NCBI RefSeq assembly: GCF_900007165.1 | Contig: NZ_CYGY02000014.1 | Location: forward strand, 16,260-80,259 | Origin: Paraburkholderia piptadeniae | Lineage (GTDB): Bacteria > Pseudomonadota > Gammaproteobacteria > Burkholderiales > Burkholderiaceae | Direction: 5' to 3' | DNA: 64,000 bases | In this document: piece by piece, positions 17,094 to 27,676 of the stretch | How the letters are laid out: every line of letters starts with the position of its first letter | Position numbering within the stretch: position 1 is the first letter of the stretch | Notes under the pieces: model-generated | What the model saw: only the letters and a program-made list of their open reading frames with translations | Told to the model about the DNA's origin: nothing | The model's database searches: none | Position numbers and translations under genes: made by a program

Positions 17094-18257
17094 CTAATCC
17101 CGCGGCGGATTTGAATTGTCAAGCAATTTGACTGTTACCGTGGTTCCGGCGCCGGGCGAACTCATGATAGTAAGCTGCCCGCCTATCATCATCGCGCGCT
17201 CTTTCATCCCTGCTAATCCGAATGATTGATTTCTTCTCGACAACGCATCAAAGCCCCGACCGTCGTCGCGTATTTCCATCTGGCAGCCCTGCGATGATTG
17301 TTGCAGCGTAATGATCACGGTATTGGCCGCAGCATGCCGAACAACATTTGTCAGAGCCTCTTGCGCAAATCGGAAGAGGACTATCGCGCGCTCTTCGCTC
17401 ATTATGATGTTCTCATCCTCCACGCAGAGGTGACACACCGTACGGCCGTTGCGGTTGAACTCGGCAACGAGCCACTCTACCGCCGCCACGATGCCCGCTT
17501 CCAAAGCAGCAGGGCGCAGGGATGCAATAACCCCTCTGACAACCCGTACCGTTTCGTCGATGATCGCAATCATGGACATCGTCTCATCCACGAGTTCGGG
17601 GTGGCCATCGCCCAGCTTCTTTTGTAACAGGGACGCGTGCATGCGGAGAGCGGTAAGGTGTTGCCCGAGTTCATCATGCATTTCGCGTGCGATGCGCTTG
17701 CGCTCTTCCTCGCGGGCCGTCTCGCAGCGAGACGTAAGCGCTTGCTGCATCTCACAGGACTCTTGCCGGCGACGTTCAATCTCCTTGCGCTCGGTCAAAT
17801 CAACGACGAACGCTACGCTTTCATGTCCGTCCGCCCCGAAAGCGGCTATACCGACCATGACAGACACGCGGCTACCATCCTTCCTGACGTACTCCGTTTC
17901 TGTGGGTTGGGTACGCCCGTATGCGTTGAACTGTTTCATGGCCTGTTCGGTTCCGTCCACCCATTCCGAAGGCGTCAGATCCTGCCAGCGCACGCGACAC
18001 GAGACAAGGTCCTCACGCGCATAGCCGACTATGCGGAGAAACGCGTCATTAGCATCAAGGATGTCGCCGTTAAGGTTCCACATGAAGATGCCGTCGATAC
18101 TGGCATCCACGAGTTGCCGGATTCTCGCGTCGCGTTCCGCGAGTTCGCTGTGCAGACGCATGTTTTCGCGCAACACCGCAGTCTGCCAAGGTGAGTGCCG
18201 CAGCAGACGGCCGTCTTCAACACCGTAGAACTCGCGAATCCGACCGTCCAATTCCAT
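17094..18257 (-). CDS. PAS-domain sensor histidine kinase, NarX/DegS type (HisKA_3), orphan
   Basis: 387 residues from an ATG with GGAGA six bases upstream. An N-terminal coiled region (NMRLHSELAERDARIRQLVD) leads into one PAS domain (DASIDGIFMWNLNGDILDAN) with a PAC-like end at VAFVVDLTERKEIE. The dimerisation/phosphoacceptor helix REMHDELGQHLTALRM has the His of HisKA_3 kinases, and the ATPase domain shows RFAQEALTNVVRHA and DDGRGFD. There are no membrane segments, so it is a soluble sensor. No response-regulator gene lies next to it, so its partner must be elsewhere. Signal unknown. Confidence 0.92.
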   Translation of the reverse strand: MELDGRIREFYGVEDGRLLRHSPWQTAVLRENMRLHSELAERDARIRQLVDASIDGIFMWNLNGDILDANDAFLRIVGYAREDLVSCRVRWQDLTPSEWVDGTEQAMKQFNAYGRTQPTETEYVRKDGSRVSVMVGIAAFGADGHESVAFVVDLTERKEIERRRQESCEMQQALTSRCETAREEERKRIAREMHDELGQHLTALRMHASLLQKKLGDGHPELVDETMSMIAIIDETVRVVRGVIASLRPAALEAGIVAAVEWLVAEFNRNGRTVCHLCVEDENIIMSEERAIVLFRFAQEALTNVVRHAAANTVIITLQQSSQGCQMEIRDDGRGFDALSRRNQSFGLAGMKERAMMIGGQLTIMSSPGAGTTVTVKLLDNSNPPRD

Positions 18258-18536
18258 TTCAGTTCTCCAACGCGTCATTTAGTCTGGGTACAAGGCATGT
18301 AACCAAGCTGCACCGAATACCCGGGGTGGTTGTCATCTCTCTAGTTGCATCACGCCGCATAAATCGCCGCGCGACATCAGGGGGAGAGGACTGTGGGTGC
18401 CGCACACGCCCGCCTTCACGATGAGGCGCCTCGCTGTTGCAGCAATGATGATCCCGTAGTCCTGGATGCAACGCCAAAACGCCACAGGATTCTTGGCAAC
18501 CGTACCGGGATCGAACGCTTTGGTAGTGCACGCCCT

Positions 18537-20081
18537 TTATGCGACACGGAAGACGCTTACGGCCGCTCGTAGCTGCACCGCCTGCTCATCGAGTGCCGCT
18601 GCCGCGGCGGCTGCCTGCTCGACGAGTGCTGCGTTTTGCTGTGTGACATTATCCATCTGCGCGACCGCAAGCCCAACCTGCTCGATACCTCGACTTTGTT
18701 GGACCGACGCCGACGCAACCTCTGTCATGATGGTCGCGAGCCGCACGATTGCCGATTCAATGCTATCCATGGTGTTACCGGCGCGGCGGACCTGTTCCGC
18801 CCCTGTCTTTACCCGCAAGCCCGACGTTTCGATCAGCGCCCTGATCTCCTTCGCGGCAGAGGCCGAGCGTTGCGCAAGTGATCGAACTTCTTCGGCGACA
18901 ACCGCAAAGCCTCGCCCATGTTCACCGGCACGAGCAGCTTCTACGGCCGCGTTCAACGCCAGGATATTGGTTTGAAAGGCGACACCTTCAATCATCGAGA
19001 TAATCTCCGCCATGCGGTCAGCACTCTCGCTGATCTCAGACATCGTTCTGACAACGTCGAGTACGATCGCGCTGCCTTCGTTCGCGACGATGCGCGCTTC
19101 CTTCGCAAAATCGCTTGCCTGGTCTGCGCTCTCTGAGTTCTGTTTAACGGTAGCGGTAAGTTGCTCCATGCTCGCCGCAGTTTCCTGCAACGACGCCGCC
19201 TGCTGTTCGGTCCGTGAAGAAAGATCGAGATTTCCTGCGGCGATCTGACGGGCTGCATCCGCAATGGCGGTCGATGACGCCTTTATTGAGCTGATCGTAT
19301 CCGATAGCCGGGCTTGCATTCTCGCCATCGAAAAGACGAGACTTGTGTCATCGTCGCTGGCAGGCTTCAAAGGGAAATCAAGATGTCCCTGAGCAATCTG
19401 ATACGCGGCCTCTCTGGCAAACGCCGGATCACCGCCGATTTCCCGGCTCACGCTGCGAATGATCCATATCGCGAGTGCTGATGCGATCAGACCCGCGGCG
19501 AATACCTCCCCTCCCTGCATGAGCAACGTCTTGACGAAGACAGCATCGATGTCGTCCACGTAGGCACCTGTGCCGATGACCCAGTTCCAGCCGTTTAAGC
19601 TCCGCACCGCAGATATCTTCTCGGAATCGGTCGTCGCACCGGGTTTCGGCGTGCTGGTATAGATATAGCCTCGACCTATCCGCATCGCTTCCAGAATGCC
19701 CGCGAATATAAGCTTGCCCTTCGAATCCCGCAGATCGCCAACGTATTTTCCGACCAGCCCTGGACGTGCAGGATTTAGCAACATGACCGGTTCACGCGTC
19801 GTCACAAAAATGTATCCGTCAGTTCCATACCGGATGTGACCAAGATCCGACAACGCAGCGCTCTGAGCGTCGATGGCGCTCATCTTCCCCACCTTGGCCT
19901 TCGCCTCGTATGCTTCAATGATGTGGGTCGCGGCGTCAAGCACGGCTTCAAGTGTGGCCGCACGATCTTCGCGCAGGATGCGACGTTGGTGAAACGCGCT
20001 CAGGATGCCGATGGTCGCAAGTGTGAGCCAGACAACTCCTAGAAAGGACCACAGTTTTCGGTGAAACGACAGACGGCTCAT
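18537..20081 (-). CDS. Methyl-accepting chemotaxis protein with periplasmic Cache domain
   Basis: 514 residues from an ATG preceded by AGGAGA; a longer frame upstream has no such site. Membrane segment one is [19 protein letters not shown]. The periplasmic part is a single-Cache (sCache_2-like) domain with [15 protein letters not shown] and [18 protein letters not shown] second membrane segment ([15 protein letters not shown]) and a short HAMP-like linker follow. The signalling domain has the hairpin tip [20 protein letters not shown]. It steers flagellar motors in response to small organic ligands, often carboxylates. There is no C-terminal CheR pentapeptide. It stands alone, without other che genes. 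Confidence 0.93.
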   Translation of the reverse strand: MSRLSFHRKLWSFLGVVWLTLATIGILSAFHQRRILREDRAATLEAVLDAATHIIEAYEAKAKVGKMSAIDAQSAALSDLGHIRYGTDGYIFVTTREPVMLLNPARPGLVGKYVGDLRDSKGKLIFAGILEAMRIGRGYIYTSTPKPGATTDSEKISAVRSLNGWNWVIGTGAYVDDIDAVFVKTLLMQGGEVFAAGLIASALAIWIIRSVSREIGGDPAFAREAAYQIAQGHLDFPLKPASDDDTSLVFSMARMQARLSDTISSIKASSTAIADAARQIAAGNLDLSSRTEQQAASLQETAASMEQLTATVKQNSESADQASDFAKEARIVANEGSAIVLDVVRTMSEISESADRMAEIISMIEGVAFQTNILALNAAVEAARAGEHGRGFAVVAEEVRSLAQRSASAAKEIRALIETSGLRVKTGAEQVRRAGNTMDSIESAIVRLATIMTEVASASVQQSRGIEQVGLAVAQMDNVTQQNAALVEQAAAAAAALDEQAVQLRAAVSVFRVA

Positions 20082-20270
20082 GTACTTGCGATCTCCTGTC
20101 CCGATCTGGTGGACTAACGGGCTAACAACCGTAAAGGCAATTTGTAGACCGTTGGTCCGATCCGACCTGTGCACCGCCGCTACGAGACGTGTGCGAACGG
20201 CAACTTGATGTCGAGCAAAGGGTCAATCGAGTTAAGCGTCGGTTGAACCTTTGATGAAATATGCAAACTG

Positions 20271-21719
20271 CTAGGCCGCCTTGATCATTTCTTCAATCAC
20301 CTTCTTGGCGTCACCAAAGACCATCATGGTCTTATCCATGTAGAAGAGATCGTTATCGAGACCGGCATACCCCGCCGCCATCGACCGCTTGTTAACGATC
20401 ACCGTCCGAGCCTTATAGGCCTCGATAATCGGCATACCGGCAATCGGTGACTTCGGATCATTCTTGGCAGCAGGATTCACAACGTCATTCGCGCCGAGCA
20501 CCAAAACAACATCGACCTGACCGAACTCGCCGTTGATGTCCTCCATCTCATGGACGATCTCATACGGCACTTCGGCTTCCGCCAGCAGCACGTTCATGTG
20601 ACCCGGCATTCGCCCGGCAACGGGGTGAATTGCATACTTCACGTCTACGCCCTTCTCGACGAGCTTGTCCGTCAGTTCCTTCAGCGCGTGTTGGGCGCGT
20701 GCGACGGCAAGACCATAGCCAGGCACGATCACCACCGTCTCGGCATTGCCGAGCATGAACGACGCATCCTCCGCCGAGCCCGACTTCACCGGCTTCTGCT
20801 CGCTCGAACCGGCCACAGCCGCCGTGCCTGCTTCGCCGCCGAAGCCGCCCAGAATCACGTTGAAGAACGAGCGGTTCATCGCCTTGCACATGATGTACGA
20901 CAGGATCGCACCTGACGAACCGACCAGCGAGCCCGCAATAATCAGCATCGCGTTGTTCAGCGAGAAGCCGATTCCTGCCGCCGCCCAGCCCGAGTACGAG
21001 TTCAGCATCGACACGACGACCGGCATGTCCGCGCCGCCAATCGGGATAATGATTAGCACGCCCAACGCGAACGCTATCAGCGTCATGGTGATGAACGGTG
21101 GCCACGATTGCGTCACGAAGAAGGCCACGCCGAAGCCAGTCATCGCAAGCGCGAGCAGCAGATTGATCAGATGCTGGCCCGCATACACGACAGGCGCGCC
21201 CTGGAACAGCCGGAACTTGTACTTGCCCGACAGCTTCCCAAACGCGATGACCGAACCCGAGAACGTGATCGCGCCGACGAACGTGCCGATGAACAGCTCG
21301 ATCCGGTTGCCGTACGGAATGAAGCCCTGAATGGCCTCTTCCAGCCCGAGACCGAACGCAGCCGGCTCCGACACCACTGCATACGCGATACACACAGCCG
21401 CCATACCAATCAGCGAGTGCATCGCCGCAACCAGTTCCGGCATCTTCGTCATCTCGACGCGCGCGGCAACAAACGCACCGACCCCACCGCCGACAATCAG
21501 TGCAATGACCACCAGCGACAACCCTAGCGCGAGGTTCGAGCCGAGAAACTCAGCCTCCTTCGCGATCAGCGCGACGGTCGTAAGAATTGCGACAGTCATG
21601 CCGAACATGCCGAACACGTTACCCGTACGCGCGGTCTTTGGATTGGACAGCCCTTTGAGCGCCTGGATGAAGCAGACGGAGGCGATCAGATAAAGGAGCG
21701 TAACGACGTTCAGATTCAT
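20271..21719 (-). CDS. pntB: NAD(P) transhydrogenase subunit beta
   Basis: 482 residues. The N-terminal two thirds are membrane-spanning (LYLIASVCFIQAL, then MTVAILTTVALIAK and further helices with IGMAAVCIAYAVV). The C-terminal soluble domain III binds NADP(H): VVIVPGYGLAVARAQHALKEL, HPVAGRMPGHMNVLLAEA and VLVLGANDVVNPAA. With the two alpha subunits upstream it forms the proton-translocating transhydrogenase that makes NADPH from NADH using the proton gradient. Its ATG directly abuts the pntA2 stop, so translation is coupled. Confidence 0.97.
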   Translation of the reverse strand: MNLNVVTLLYLIASVCFIQALKGLSNPKTARTGNVFGMFGMTVAILTTVALIAKEAEFLGSNLALGLSLVVIALIVGGGVGAFVAARVEMTKMPELVAAMHSLIGMAAVCIAYAVVSEPAAFGLGLEEAIQGFIPYGNRIELFIGTFVGAITFSGSVIAFGKLSGKYKFRLFQGAPVVYAGQHLINLLLALAMTGFGVAFFVTQSWPPFITMTLIAFALGVLIIIPIGGADMPVVVSMLNSYSGWAAAGIGFSLNNAMLIIAGSLVGSSGAILSYIMCKAMNRSFFNVILGGFGGEAGTAAVAGSSEQKPVKSGSAEDASFMLGNAETVVIVPGYGLAVARAQHALKELTDKLVEKGVDVKYAIHPVAGRMPGHMNVLLAEAEVPYEIVHEMEDINGEFGQVDVVLVLGANDVVNPAAKNDPKSPIAGMPIIEAYKARTVIVNKRSMAAGYAGLDNDLFYMDKTMMVFGDAKKVIEEMIKAA

Positions 21720-22058
21720 TTACGCACCCTCCTTCGCTGAGTTGTCAGATCCTGCAATCTTCTTCGGTTCCTTCTTCTTGAACATCTCCAGCATTCGCCT
21801 TGTGACGAGGAACCCGCCGAATACGTTGACCGCGGCCAGCGCCACGGCCACCGTGCCGAAGAACTTGCCAGCGCCGCCCACCGTCAGGCCCGCCGCGAGC
21901 ATCGCGCCAACAATGACGATCGCCGAAATCGCGTTCGTCACGGCCATCAGCGGCGTATGTAGCGCCGGCGTCACATTCCAGACAACGTGGTAGCCGACGT
22001 AGACCGCCAGCACGAAAATGATCAGATTGATCACGGTATGGTTGACGACTTCCATCAC
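21720..22058 (-). CDS. pntAB: NAD(P) transhydrogenase subunit alpha part 2 (membrane)
   Basis: 112 residues with three or four hydrophobic helices ([54 protein letters not shown]) followed by a charged tail. It corresponds to the membrane portion of the alpha subunit, which is a separate gene in this three-gene arrangement as in Rhodospirillum. Stop and pntB start are adjacent; pntAA ends 11 bases upstream. Confidence 0.95.
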   Translation of the reverse strand: MMEVVNHTVINLIIFVLAVYVGYHVVWNVTPALHTPLMAVTNAISAIVIVGAMLAAGLTVGGAGKFFGTVAVALAAVNVFGGFLVTRRMLEMFKKKEPKKIAGSDNSAKEGA

Positions 22059-22069
22059 CCCGTCCCCTC

Positions 22070-23212
22070 TTATGCCTTGCGCGTGACTTCACCGGCGCGG
22101 GCCAGCAGCGTGGCCGCGACGATGTCGTCCGCGAGATCGATATTGAGCGCGCCTTCCTTCGTGACGATCAGCTTCATGAAGTCGAGCAGATTGCGCGCAT
22201 ACAGTGCCGAAGCATCCGACGCGACCATCGACGCGAGATTCGTATACCCCGCGATCGTCACGCCATGCTTGACGACGACCTTGTCCGCTTCCGTCAGCGG
22301 ACAGTTGCCGCCGCGCTGGCCCTCGTACTCGGGGCCGCGCCCGGCAGCGAGGTCGATCAGCACGGAGCCCGGCTTCATCGCCTGCACGGTTTCGACGGAC
22401 AGCAGCGTCGGGGCGGGACGGCCCGGAATCAGCGCCGTCGAGATGATCACGTCAGCCTGCTTCGCGCGCTCATGGACGAGCGCCGACTGGCGCGTGAGCC
22501 ATGAAGGCGGCATCGGCCGCGCGTAGCCGCCGACACCAACGGCCGCCTCGCGTTCCTCATCGGTTTCGTAAGGCACATCGAGGAATTTCGCGCCGAGCGA
22601 CTCGATCTGCTCTTTCACGGCGGGCCGCACGTCAGATGCTTCGATCACCGCGCCAAGGCGCTTTGCCGTCGCAATCGCCTGCAAGCCCGCGACGCCCGCG
22701 CCGAGAATCAGCACGCGCGCGGCTTTCACCGTGCCCGCCGCCGTCATCAGCATCGGCATAAAGCGTGGATACAGATTGGCCGCAAGCAGCACAGCCTTGT
22801 AACCCGCAATGTTAGCTTGAGACGACAGTACGTCGAGGCTTTGCGCACGTGTCGTGCGCGGCGCGGCTTCGAGCGAGAACGCAGTAACGCCCGCAGCGGC
22901 TAGCTTCGATGCGTTTTCAGCATTAAATGGCTCCAGCATGCCGACCAGCACTGCGCCGCGTTTGAGAAGCGGGAGTTCTGAATCAGTCGGGCTTTGAACC
23001 TTGAGAACGAGTTCTGCGCCGAATGCGGCTGGCGCATCGACGAGTTCTGCACCCGCAGCTGCGTACGCGTCGTCCAGATAACTCGCGGCCGTTCCTGCGC
23101 CGCTCTGTACGGTAACTCTATGGCCGTGCAAAACGTACTTCCTGACCGTCTCGGGCGTCGCGGCGACACGTGTTTCGTACGGCCGCGTCTCCTTGGGTAT
23201 TCCGATCAGCAA
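22070..23212 (-). CDS. pntAA: NAD(P) transhydrogenase subunit alpha part 1 (NAD-binding)
   Basis: 380 residues, soluble domain I. It opens [20 protein letters not shown] (alanine dehydrogenase/PNT N-terminal domain) and has the NAD-binding fold at [20 protein letters not shown], with [14 protein letters not shown] after it. [14 protein letters not shown] and [13 protein letters not shown] are also typical. It delivers hydride from NADH to domain III of PntB. First gene of the pnt operon. Confidence 0.96.
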   Translation of the reverse strand: MLIGIPKETRPYETRVAATPETVRKYVLHGHRVTVQSGAGTAASYLDDAYAAAGAELVDAPAAFGAELVLKVQSPTDSELPLLKRGAVLVGMLEPFNAENASKLAAAGVTAFSLEAAPRTTRAQSLDVLSSQANIAGYKAVLLAANLYPRFMPMLMTAAGTVKAARVLILGAGVAGLQAIATAKRLGAVIEASDVRPAVKEQIESLGAKFLDVPYETDEEREAAVGVGGYARPMPPSWLTRQSALVHERAKQADVIISTALIPGRPAPTLLSVETVQAMKPGSVLIDLAAGRGPEYEGQRGGNCPLTEADKVVVKHGVTIAGYTNLASMVASDASALYARNLLDFMKLIVTKEGALNIDLADDIVAATLLARAGEVTRKA

Positions 23213-23436
23213 CGAAATCTCCTTTGCAATTCCCTGCGCACATCATGCGCAACAAAATGAACTCTGGCTTCCGGGGATAGCCAGCCAGCTTTCGACGATA
23301 TCCAGTTATCGCTGGATTGCCCGCGCAAACGTGTAGTGCAGGCGGGATACGCAATCCGGCAAGCCGCATAGATGTGACTTCCGAACCGAGTGATCCGGCG
23401 ATCTCGACGTCCAGGTCTGTCCGGCCAAGTTGGAAG

Positions 23437-24600
23437 TCAGAACTTCGATCGAATGCCAACAATCGCTGCGAGCTGATTCTGCGATGAGGACGGCGAAAGC
23501 GTAGTGATCTGCGCGGTCGCATTCGCCCCAAACGAGTTCTTCCCCGAAGCATGTTGGTAGATGCCAACTGCATAAAGGTCGGTCCGCTTGGACAGGAAAT
23601 AGTCGGAACCCAGTATCGCTTGATGAATCTTCTCGTTCGTCACGCTGTAGCCTTTCGTATAGTCGTACGCCGCCCCGAGCTGCAATGCCGGCGATAGCTG
23701 ATACTTGAAATTCGCTTCTACGTTGTGAAACTTCGCATCGCCGGATTTTGGGGAACCGCTTGGCAGACCTGTGACCGCCGTTTCACCCAGACCGCGAAAC
23801 TGCGTATTGCTATACGTCGCTCCGAGCGTGGCCGAGCCGACTGCATACGCCACGCCCGTTGCGATCACCTGCTGGGTTTTGGCGGATGCAAACCCCGAAT
23901 ACACTTGCGACCCCGACATGTTCGTCGCCGTCGCAGACGATGACGCGTTATTGCCGAAGAAGGAGTAGTTCGGGTTCTTGATATTCAGGTAGGCCGCACC
24001 CAGCGTAAGCGGTCCCTGTGAATAGTTGACGCCGCCCGACCAGATCTGGTTGCGATTGAAATTGCCAGCGACACCACCGAGACTGTATAACCCACCGAAA
24101 GTCAGGCCGTGGTAGTTCGCGCTTGCGTACTTGATCGCATTGTTGACCCGATTCGTGTTGTTCATGTTATCGAGATCGCCAGGATGGCCGCCATAGAGGC
24201 TGGCCCATTGACTGGCGGCCTCCAGTTGACCGGTGAAGTCGACCACCGAGTCATACTGACGACCCAGCAGGACTGAGCCATATCCGTCTGACGTCAGCCC
24301 GACATAAACCTGCCGCCCGAACTCGTCGCCGCCCTGATTCAAACGGCCTGTGTACGGATTGAAACCGTTCTCTAGCACAAACAACGCCCGCAGTCCGCCG
24401 CCGAGATCCTCATTTCCCCTCAGACCCCAGCGGCTGCCCTGGATATTGCCCGAGCTTGCGGTATAAAGCTTTTGCCCACCAACATTGTTTGCGTAGGCAA
24501 GACCGGCATCAACAAGACCATACAGCGTCACATTGCTTTGCGCGTTGGCCGTTCCTGCGATCGACCCAACTGCAGTCAGCACAAAGATTGCCTTTTTCAT
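23437..24600 (-). CDS. Outer-membrane porin (Gram-negative trimeric type)
   Basis: 387 residues. A signal peptide (KKAIFVLTAVGSIAGTANAQ) is followed by the mature start SNVTLYGLVDAGLAY, typical of Burkholderiales OmpC-like general porins, then GSRWGLRGNEDLGGGLRALF, VGLTSDGYGSVLLGRQYD and repeated amphipathic strands. It ends with Phe (GIRSKF), the outer-membrane insertion signal. It lies downstream of the MBL gene in the same orientation but 193 bases away behind an AT-rich repeat region, so it probably has its own promoter. Confidence 0.95.
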   Translation of the reverse strand: MKKAIFVLTAVGSIAGTANAQSNVTLYGLVDAGLAYANNVGGQKLYTASSGNIQGSRWGLRGNEDLGGGLRALFVLENGFNPYTGRLNQGGDEFGRQVYVGLTSDGYGSVLLGRQYDSVVDFTGQLEAASQWASLYGGHPGDLDNMNNTNRVNNAIKYASANYHGLTFGGLYSLGGVAGNFNRNQIWSGGVNYSQGPLTLGAAYLNIKNPNYSFFGNNASSSATATNMSGSQVYSGFASAKTQQVIATGVAYAVGSATLGATYSNTQFRGLGETAVTGLPSGSPKSGDAKFHNVEANFKYQLSPALQLGAAYDYTKGYSVTNEKIHQAILGSDYFLSKRTDLYAVGIYQHASGKNSFGANATAQITTLSPSSSQNQLAAIVGIRSKF

Positions 24601-24618
24601 AATGTCTCCTTTTCCAAT

Positions 24619-24664
24619 CTACTATATTAGTAGTACTATTTAATTAAAACTACGGTCGTACTAT
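24619..24664. promoter_or_regulatory. AT-rich porin upstream region with three TACTAT repeats
   Basis: TACTAT occurs at 24620, 24634 and 24659, and 24619-24633 forms the palindrome CTACTATATTAGTAG. The region is far richer in A+T than its surroundings and lies 19-64 bases upstream of the porin ATG. It is likely promoter and regulator-binding sequence. Confidence 0.45.
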
Positions 24665-24793
24665 TGGACTTTCCAAGCGGACCACGGGAAAAATATTGAA
24701 AGCTGCGTCAGTTGCCGCCTATAACGCTGCCGTCTTTGCAGTGACTAATCTCTCGTCGATGCCACTTGGCTCTTGAACACGCTCCGTTCCGTC

Positions 24794-25759
24794 CTAGGCG
24801 AGAGGTGTAAACGCATAGTGCGCGTCATTCGTTCTATACACATGACCCAGCCCTGGAAAAGGCAGATGCGCACCGCCAATCATGTACCGCTTCTGTGCCG
24901 CATCACCGAATACTCGTAAATGCTCCAGTTCAGCTTCCGTCCGGTTAACGTCGTATCCGATCGTGACTTCGGGGTTGGCGAATTGAACGGCAGCAACATG
25001 GACAATGTCGCCCCAGAGGAGAAGCTTCTCATTCCTGCTTTCCACCTCGTACATCGTGTGACCCGGCGTATGCCCATATGCCGGTCGCGCCCGAATGCCT
25101 GGAACGAGCTCGGTCATGCCTTCGAACGTCCTGAGCCGGTCCGCCTTGATATACGCGGACAACGACGCCATGGCAGCCTCGAAGAAACGCTCCGCCTCCA
25201 CAGGCGCGTCTTGCCGGTTGCCTTCGCTTAGCCAGTAGTCCGTATCGCGTCGGTCGGCACGGACCAATGCGTTCGGAAACGTCATCTGGTTCCCAGACAT
25301 CAAGCCGCCGATATGATCCGTGTGCATATGGGTCAGAAAAACCTCGTCGACCTGCTCTGGCCGATAGCCTGCGCCTCGAAGACTACTCAATAGTTTCCCG
25401 GTACGCGGCCCGAGCAGTGAGCCTGCGCCGGCATCGACGAGCACAAGTTTTTTGCCAGTGTTGACCAGAAACGAGTTGTGGGATGTCTCGACCTCTTCAC
25501 CAAGGGCATTTCTCTTGAGCGCATCGGCGATCCTCAATGGGTTGCCCTGTAAAAGCCTGGTCGCCGGAAGAGGACTCTTACCATCGGAAAGGACGGTTAC
25601 CTCAAAGTCTCCGACCAGCAGACGATAGAATTCCGGCACGCTGCTCTCGAACGTCGGAATGCCTGCAAGCAAAGGTCCGCTCACAGCGCAACCCATGCAG
25701 ATACATCCCGCCGCAAGGAGTGAGCGTCGTGTTAGATTGATCGAGTTTTCATTTGTCAT
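24794..25759 (-). CDS. Secreted metallo-beta-lactamase-fold hydrolase with Tat signal
   Basis: 321 residues. The N-terminus LTRRSLLAAGCICMG is a twin-arginine signal, so the folded protein is exported to the periplasm. The MBL fold shows all metal ligands: HMHTDHIGGL, the later His in GHTPGHTMYE, Asp in LLLWGDIVH and His in IGGAHLPFPG. Such proteins include lactonases and aryl/alkyl hydrolases. It is the last gene of the RraA-dehydrogenase-SDR-MFS-RidA set and may open a lactone or ester outside the cytoplasm before uptake. Substrate unknown. Confidence 0.87.
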   Translation of the reverse strand: MTNENSINLTRRSLLAAGCICMGCAVSGPLLAGIPTFESSVPEFYRLLVGDFEVTVLSDGKSPLPATRLLQGNPLRIADALKRNALGEEVETSHNSFLVNTGKKLVLVDAGAGSLLGPRTGKLLSSLRGAGYRPEQVDEVFLTHMHTDHIGGLMSGNQMTFPNALVRADRRDTDYWLSEGNRQDAPVEAERFFEAAMASLSAYIKADRLRTFEGMTELVPGIRARPAYGHTPGHTMYEVESRNEKLLLWGDIVHVAAVQFANPEVTIGYDVNRTEAELEHLRVFGDAAQKRYMIGGAHLPFPGLGHVYRTNDAHYAFTPLA

Positions 25760-25828
25760 AGTGGTCTCCTGGCTTTCCTGTAACGGGAATCAGCGCGCGC
25801 TGTCGCCCTCCAGGACACCCGGTCAGTG

Positions 25829-26278
25829 TCAGCCGGCACCCGTGACGACCGCGATGAAATCGCACTGAATCAGGGAAGGTCCTTCCGCTGGCAGAAGCTG
25901 TGAATGGCGAGCCGGTCGGGAATCGGCATCGGGAAACATACGTACCCATTCGTCGTTTAACGGCCCTCTGTTGCCTCGGTCGCGCAAAAAGAATGTCGTC
26001 TTGATGATGTCGTCCGTGCTTCCTCCCGCAGCCTCCACAGTCGCCTTCATGTTTGCGAAAACCAGGGCACACTGGGACTCCAGGTCCTCCGGCATCGCAC
26101 GTGTCACCGGGTCGATGGCGTGAATCGCGCTCGAGACGATCAGGTTGCCGATCCGGCATGCGTTTGGTACCGGGAATTTGTGCGCAATACCTTCAACGGT
26201 GAAACTTTTGCGACGGCCGGCGACGTCGTCGTCCTGAGCCGGGATGTCCGCCCGGACATCCGTCATCGATTGAGTCAT
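25829..26278 (-). CDS. RidA-family protein
   Basis: 149 residues from the ATG with AGGAGA seven bases upstream; a longer frame runs into the MFS gene and is not the likely start. It shows a RidA core: CRIGNLIVSSAIHAIDP, VFANMKATVEAAGGSTDDII, KTTFFLRD and RPARHSQLLP, where an Arg is kept at about the catalytic position. It probably hydrolyses enamines/imines or related intermediates. It sits 49 bases after the MFS gene and 69 before the MBL gene, so it is one operon member. In aromatic pathways such members act on amino- or enol-type intermediates. Confidence 0.85.
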   Translation of the reverse strand: MTQSMTDVRADIPAQDDDVAGRRKSFTVEGIAHKFPVPNACRIGNLIVSSAIHAIDPVTRAMPEDLESQCALVFANMKATVEAAGGSTDDIIKTTFFLRDRGNRGPLNDEWVRMFPDADSRPARHSQLLPAEGPSLIQCDFIAVVTGAG

Positions 26279-26327
26279 CTGTTTTCTCCTGTCATTGTCA
26301 CGTTGTGTGCTCCGAGGTACACACCAC

Positions 26328-27638
26328 TCAAGACCTGCCGGGAATAGGCCGCTGCCGCTCCTCATCAATCGGCCTGGAGCCCTGTTCCGCTACGTCACCA
26401 AGCCCCGGCGTAAGGCTGATGCCTTTCGTTTCTGGCAGCATGAGCGTTGCTACAACCGCAACGCTGTAGCCAAGCAGCGCGACCGATCCGATTGCCTCGG
26501 CGAGGGTGATCCGCTGGGCGAGGATGCCAATACATGCAACTGCAACGGCGCCTGCCGCTTTGCCGAAGTTATAGGCGAAGCTCTGGCCGCTCCCGCGTAC
26601 GGCGGTTGGGAAGAGTTCGGTGAAAAAAGGCCCCAGTGCAGCGTAGTTGCCGATGGTGAAAAAGCCGAACGGTACGCCCATCAGGATGAGCCACCAGCCG
26701 GACAGCGGCAGGAACATATAGGCGATCGTCACCAGCCACGAGCAGACCAGGAAGAGCTGGAATGTGCGCCGCCGCCCCAGCACATCGGACAGGTACGCAC
26801 TTGCCAGAAATCCGAAGAACGAGCCACCGGTGACCAGAAACACGTAATACCCGGACGCGCCTGGCGACAGGTGACGAACCGTTTTCATGAACGTCGGCAG
26901 CCAGTTGACGATCGCCCCTCCCACGCCAATCACACCGAACGCCAGCAGCGACGCGAGAATCGTCACGCGCAACATCCTGGGACGGAAGATGTCGACAAGA
27001 CTGGGAGCATGGCCGGCGGCCTCTATTGCAGCGCGAGTCTGCTGATAAAGCTCGGGCTCCTCGATCGTCCGGCGCAGATACAGTACGAGGAAGCCGGGCA
27101 GCACTCCGATCATCAACAGCGTCCGCCATGCGAATTCTGCAGGTACGTGCGCGAGGATGATGCCGGCCAGCCCCGCCGCCGCGCACCAGCCGATGCCAAA
27201 ACCGCTTTGCACCGTGCCGACCGCCTTGCCACGATGGGCGGGCCTGATGATCTCGCCCATTAGAACCGCACCTGAGGCCCACTCACCGCCGAATCCCAGC
27301 CCTTGCAGCACGCGTACAGCAATGAGCTGTTCGAAGTTTTGCGTGAAACCCGCGATGAAGGTGAATACCGAGAACCAGAGGATCGTGAATTGCATCACCC
27401 GGACACGACCAAAGCGGTCTGCGAGATAGCCACACGCCCAGCCACCCACAGCCGCCGATAGAAGCGTCGCCGTAGCCAGATAGCCTGCCTGCGCAGTTGT
27501 CATGCCCCAGACGGCGATCAGCACCGGCAGCACGAAGCTGAAGAGCTGTGCGTCCATTGCGTCCACAGCCCAGCCCGCAAAGCATCCCCAGAACGTATTT
27601 CGCTCGCGTTTCGTTAGCTCGCGATACCAGCTGAACAT
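26328..27638 (-). CDS. MFS transporter, aromatic-acid/sialate type
   Basis: 436 residues with 12 predicted helices. It has the loop 2-3 motif GYLADRFGRVRVMQF, the RVLQGLGFGGEWASGAVLMG segment of the sugar/aromatic acid:H+ symporter group, and a C-terminal repeat with SAYLSDVLGRRRTFQ. The N-terminus (WYRELTKRERNTFWGCFAGW) is like proton symporters for carboxylates. It is placed inside the RraA/dehydrogenase operon, so it probably imports the acid degraded by it. Confidence 0.92.
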   Translation of the reverse strand: MFSWYRELTKRERNTFWGCFAGWAVDAMDAQLFSFVLPVLIAVWGMTTAQAGYLATATLLSAAVGGWACGYLADRFGRVRVMQFTILWFSVFTFIAGFTQNFEQLIAVRVLQGLGFGGEWASGAVLMGEIIRPAHRGKAVGTVQSGFGIGWCAAAGLAGIILAHVPAEFAWRTLLMIGVLPGFLVLYLRRTIEEPELYQQTRAAIEAAGHAPSLVDIFRPRMLRVTILASLLAFGVIGVGGAIVNWLPTFMKTVRHLSPGASGYYVFLVTGGSFFGFLASAYLSDVLGRRRTFQLFLVCSWLVTIAYMFLPLSGWWLILMGVPFGFFTIGNYAALGPFFTELFPTAVRGSGQSFAYNFGKAAGAVAVACIGILAQRITLAEAIGSVALLGYSVAVVATLMLPETKGISLTPGLGDVAEQGSRPIDEERQRPIPGRS

Positions 27639-27676
27639 CTTGTCTCCTCCTACGTTGGTTTTTGCCGGCTATCCGG

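Noticed and set aside
16787..17131. Plus frame of 114 codons
   Set aside because: Overlaps the kinase gene end and has no family pattern.
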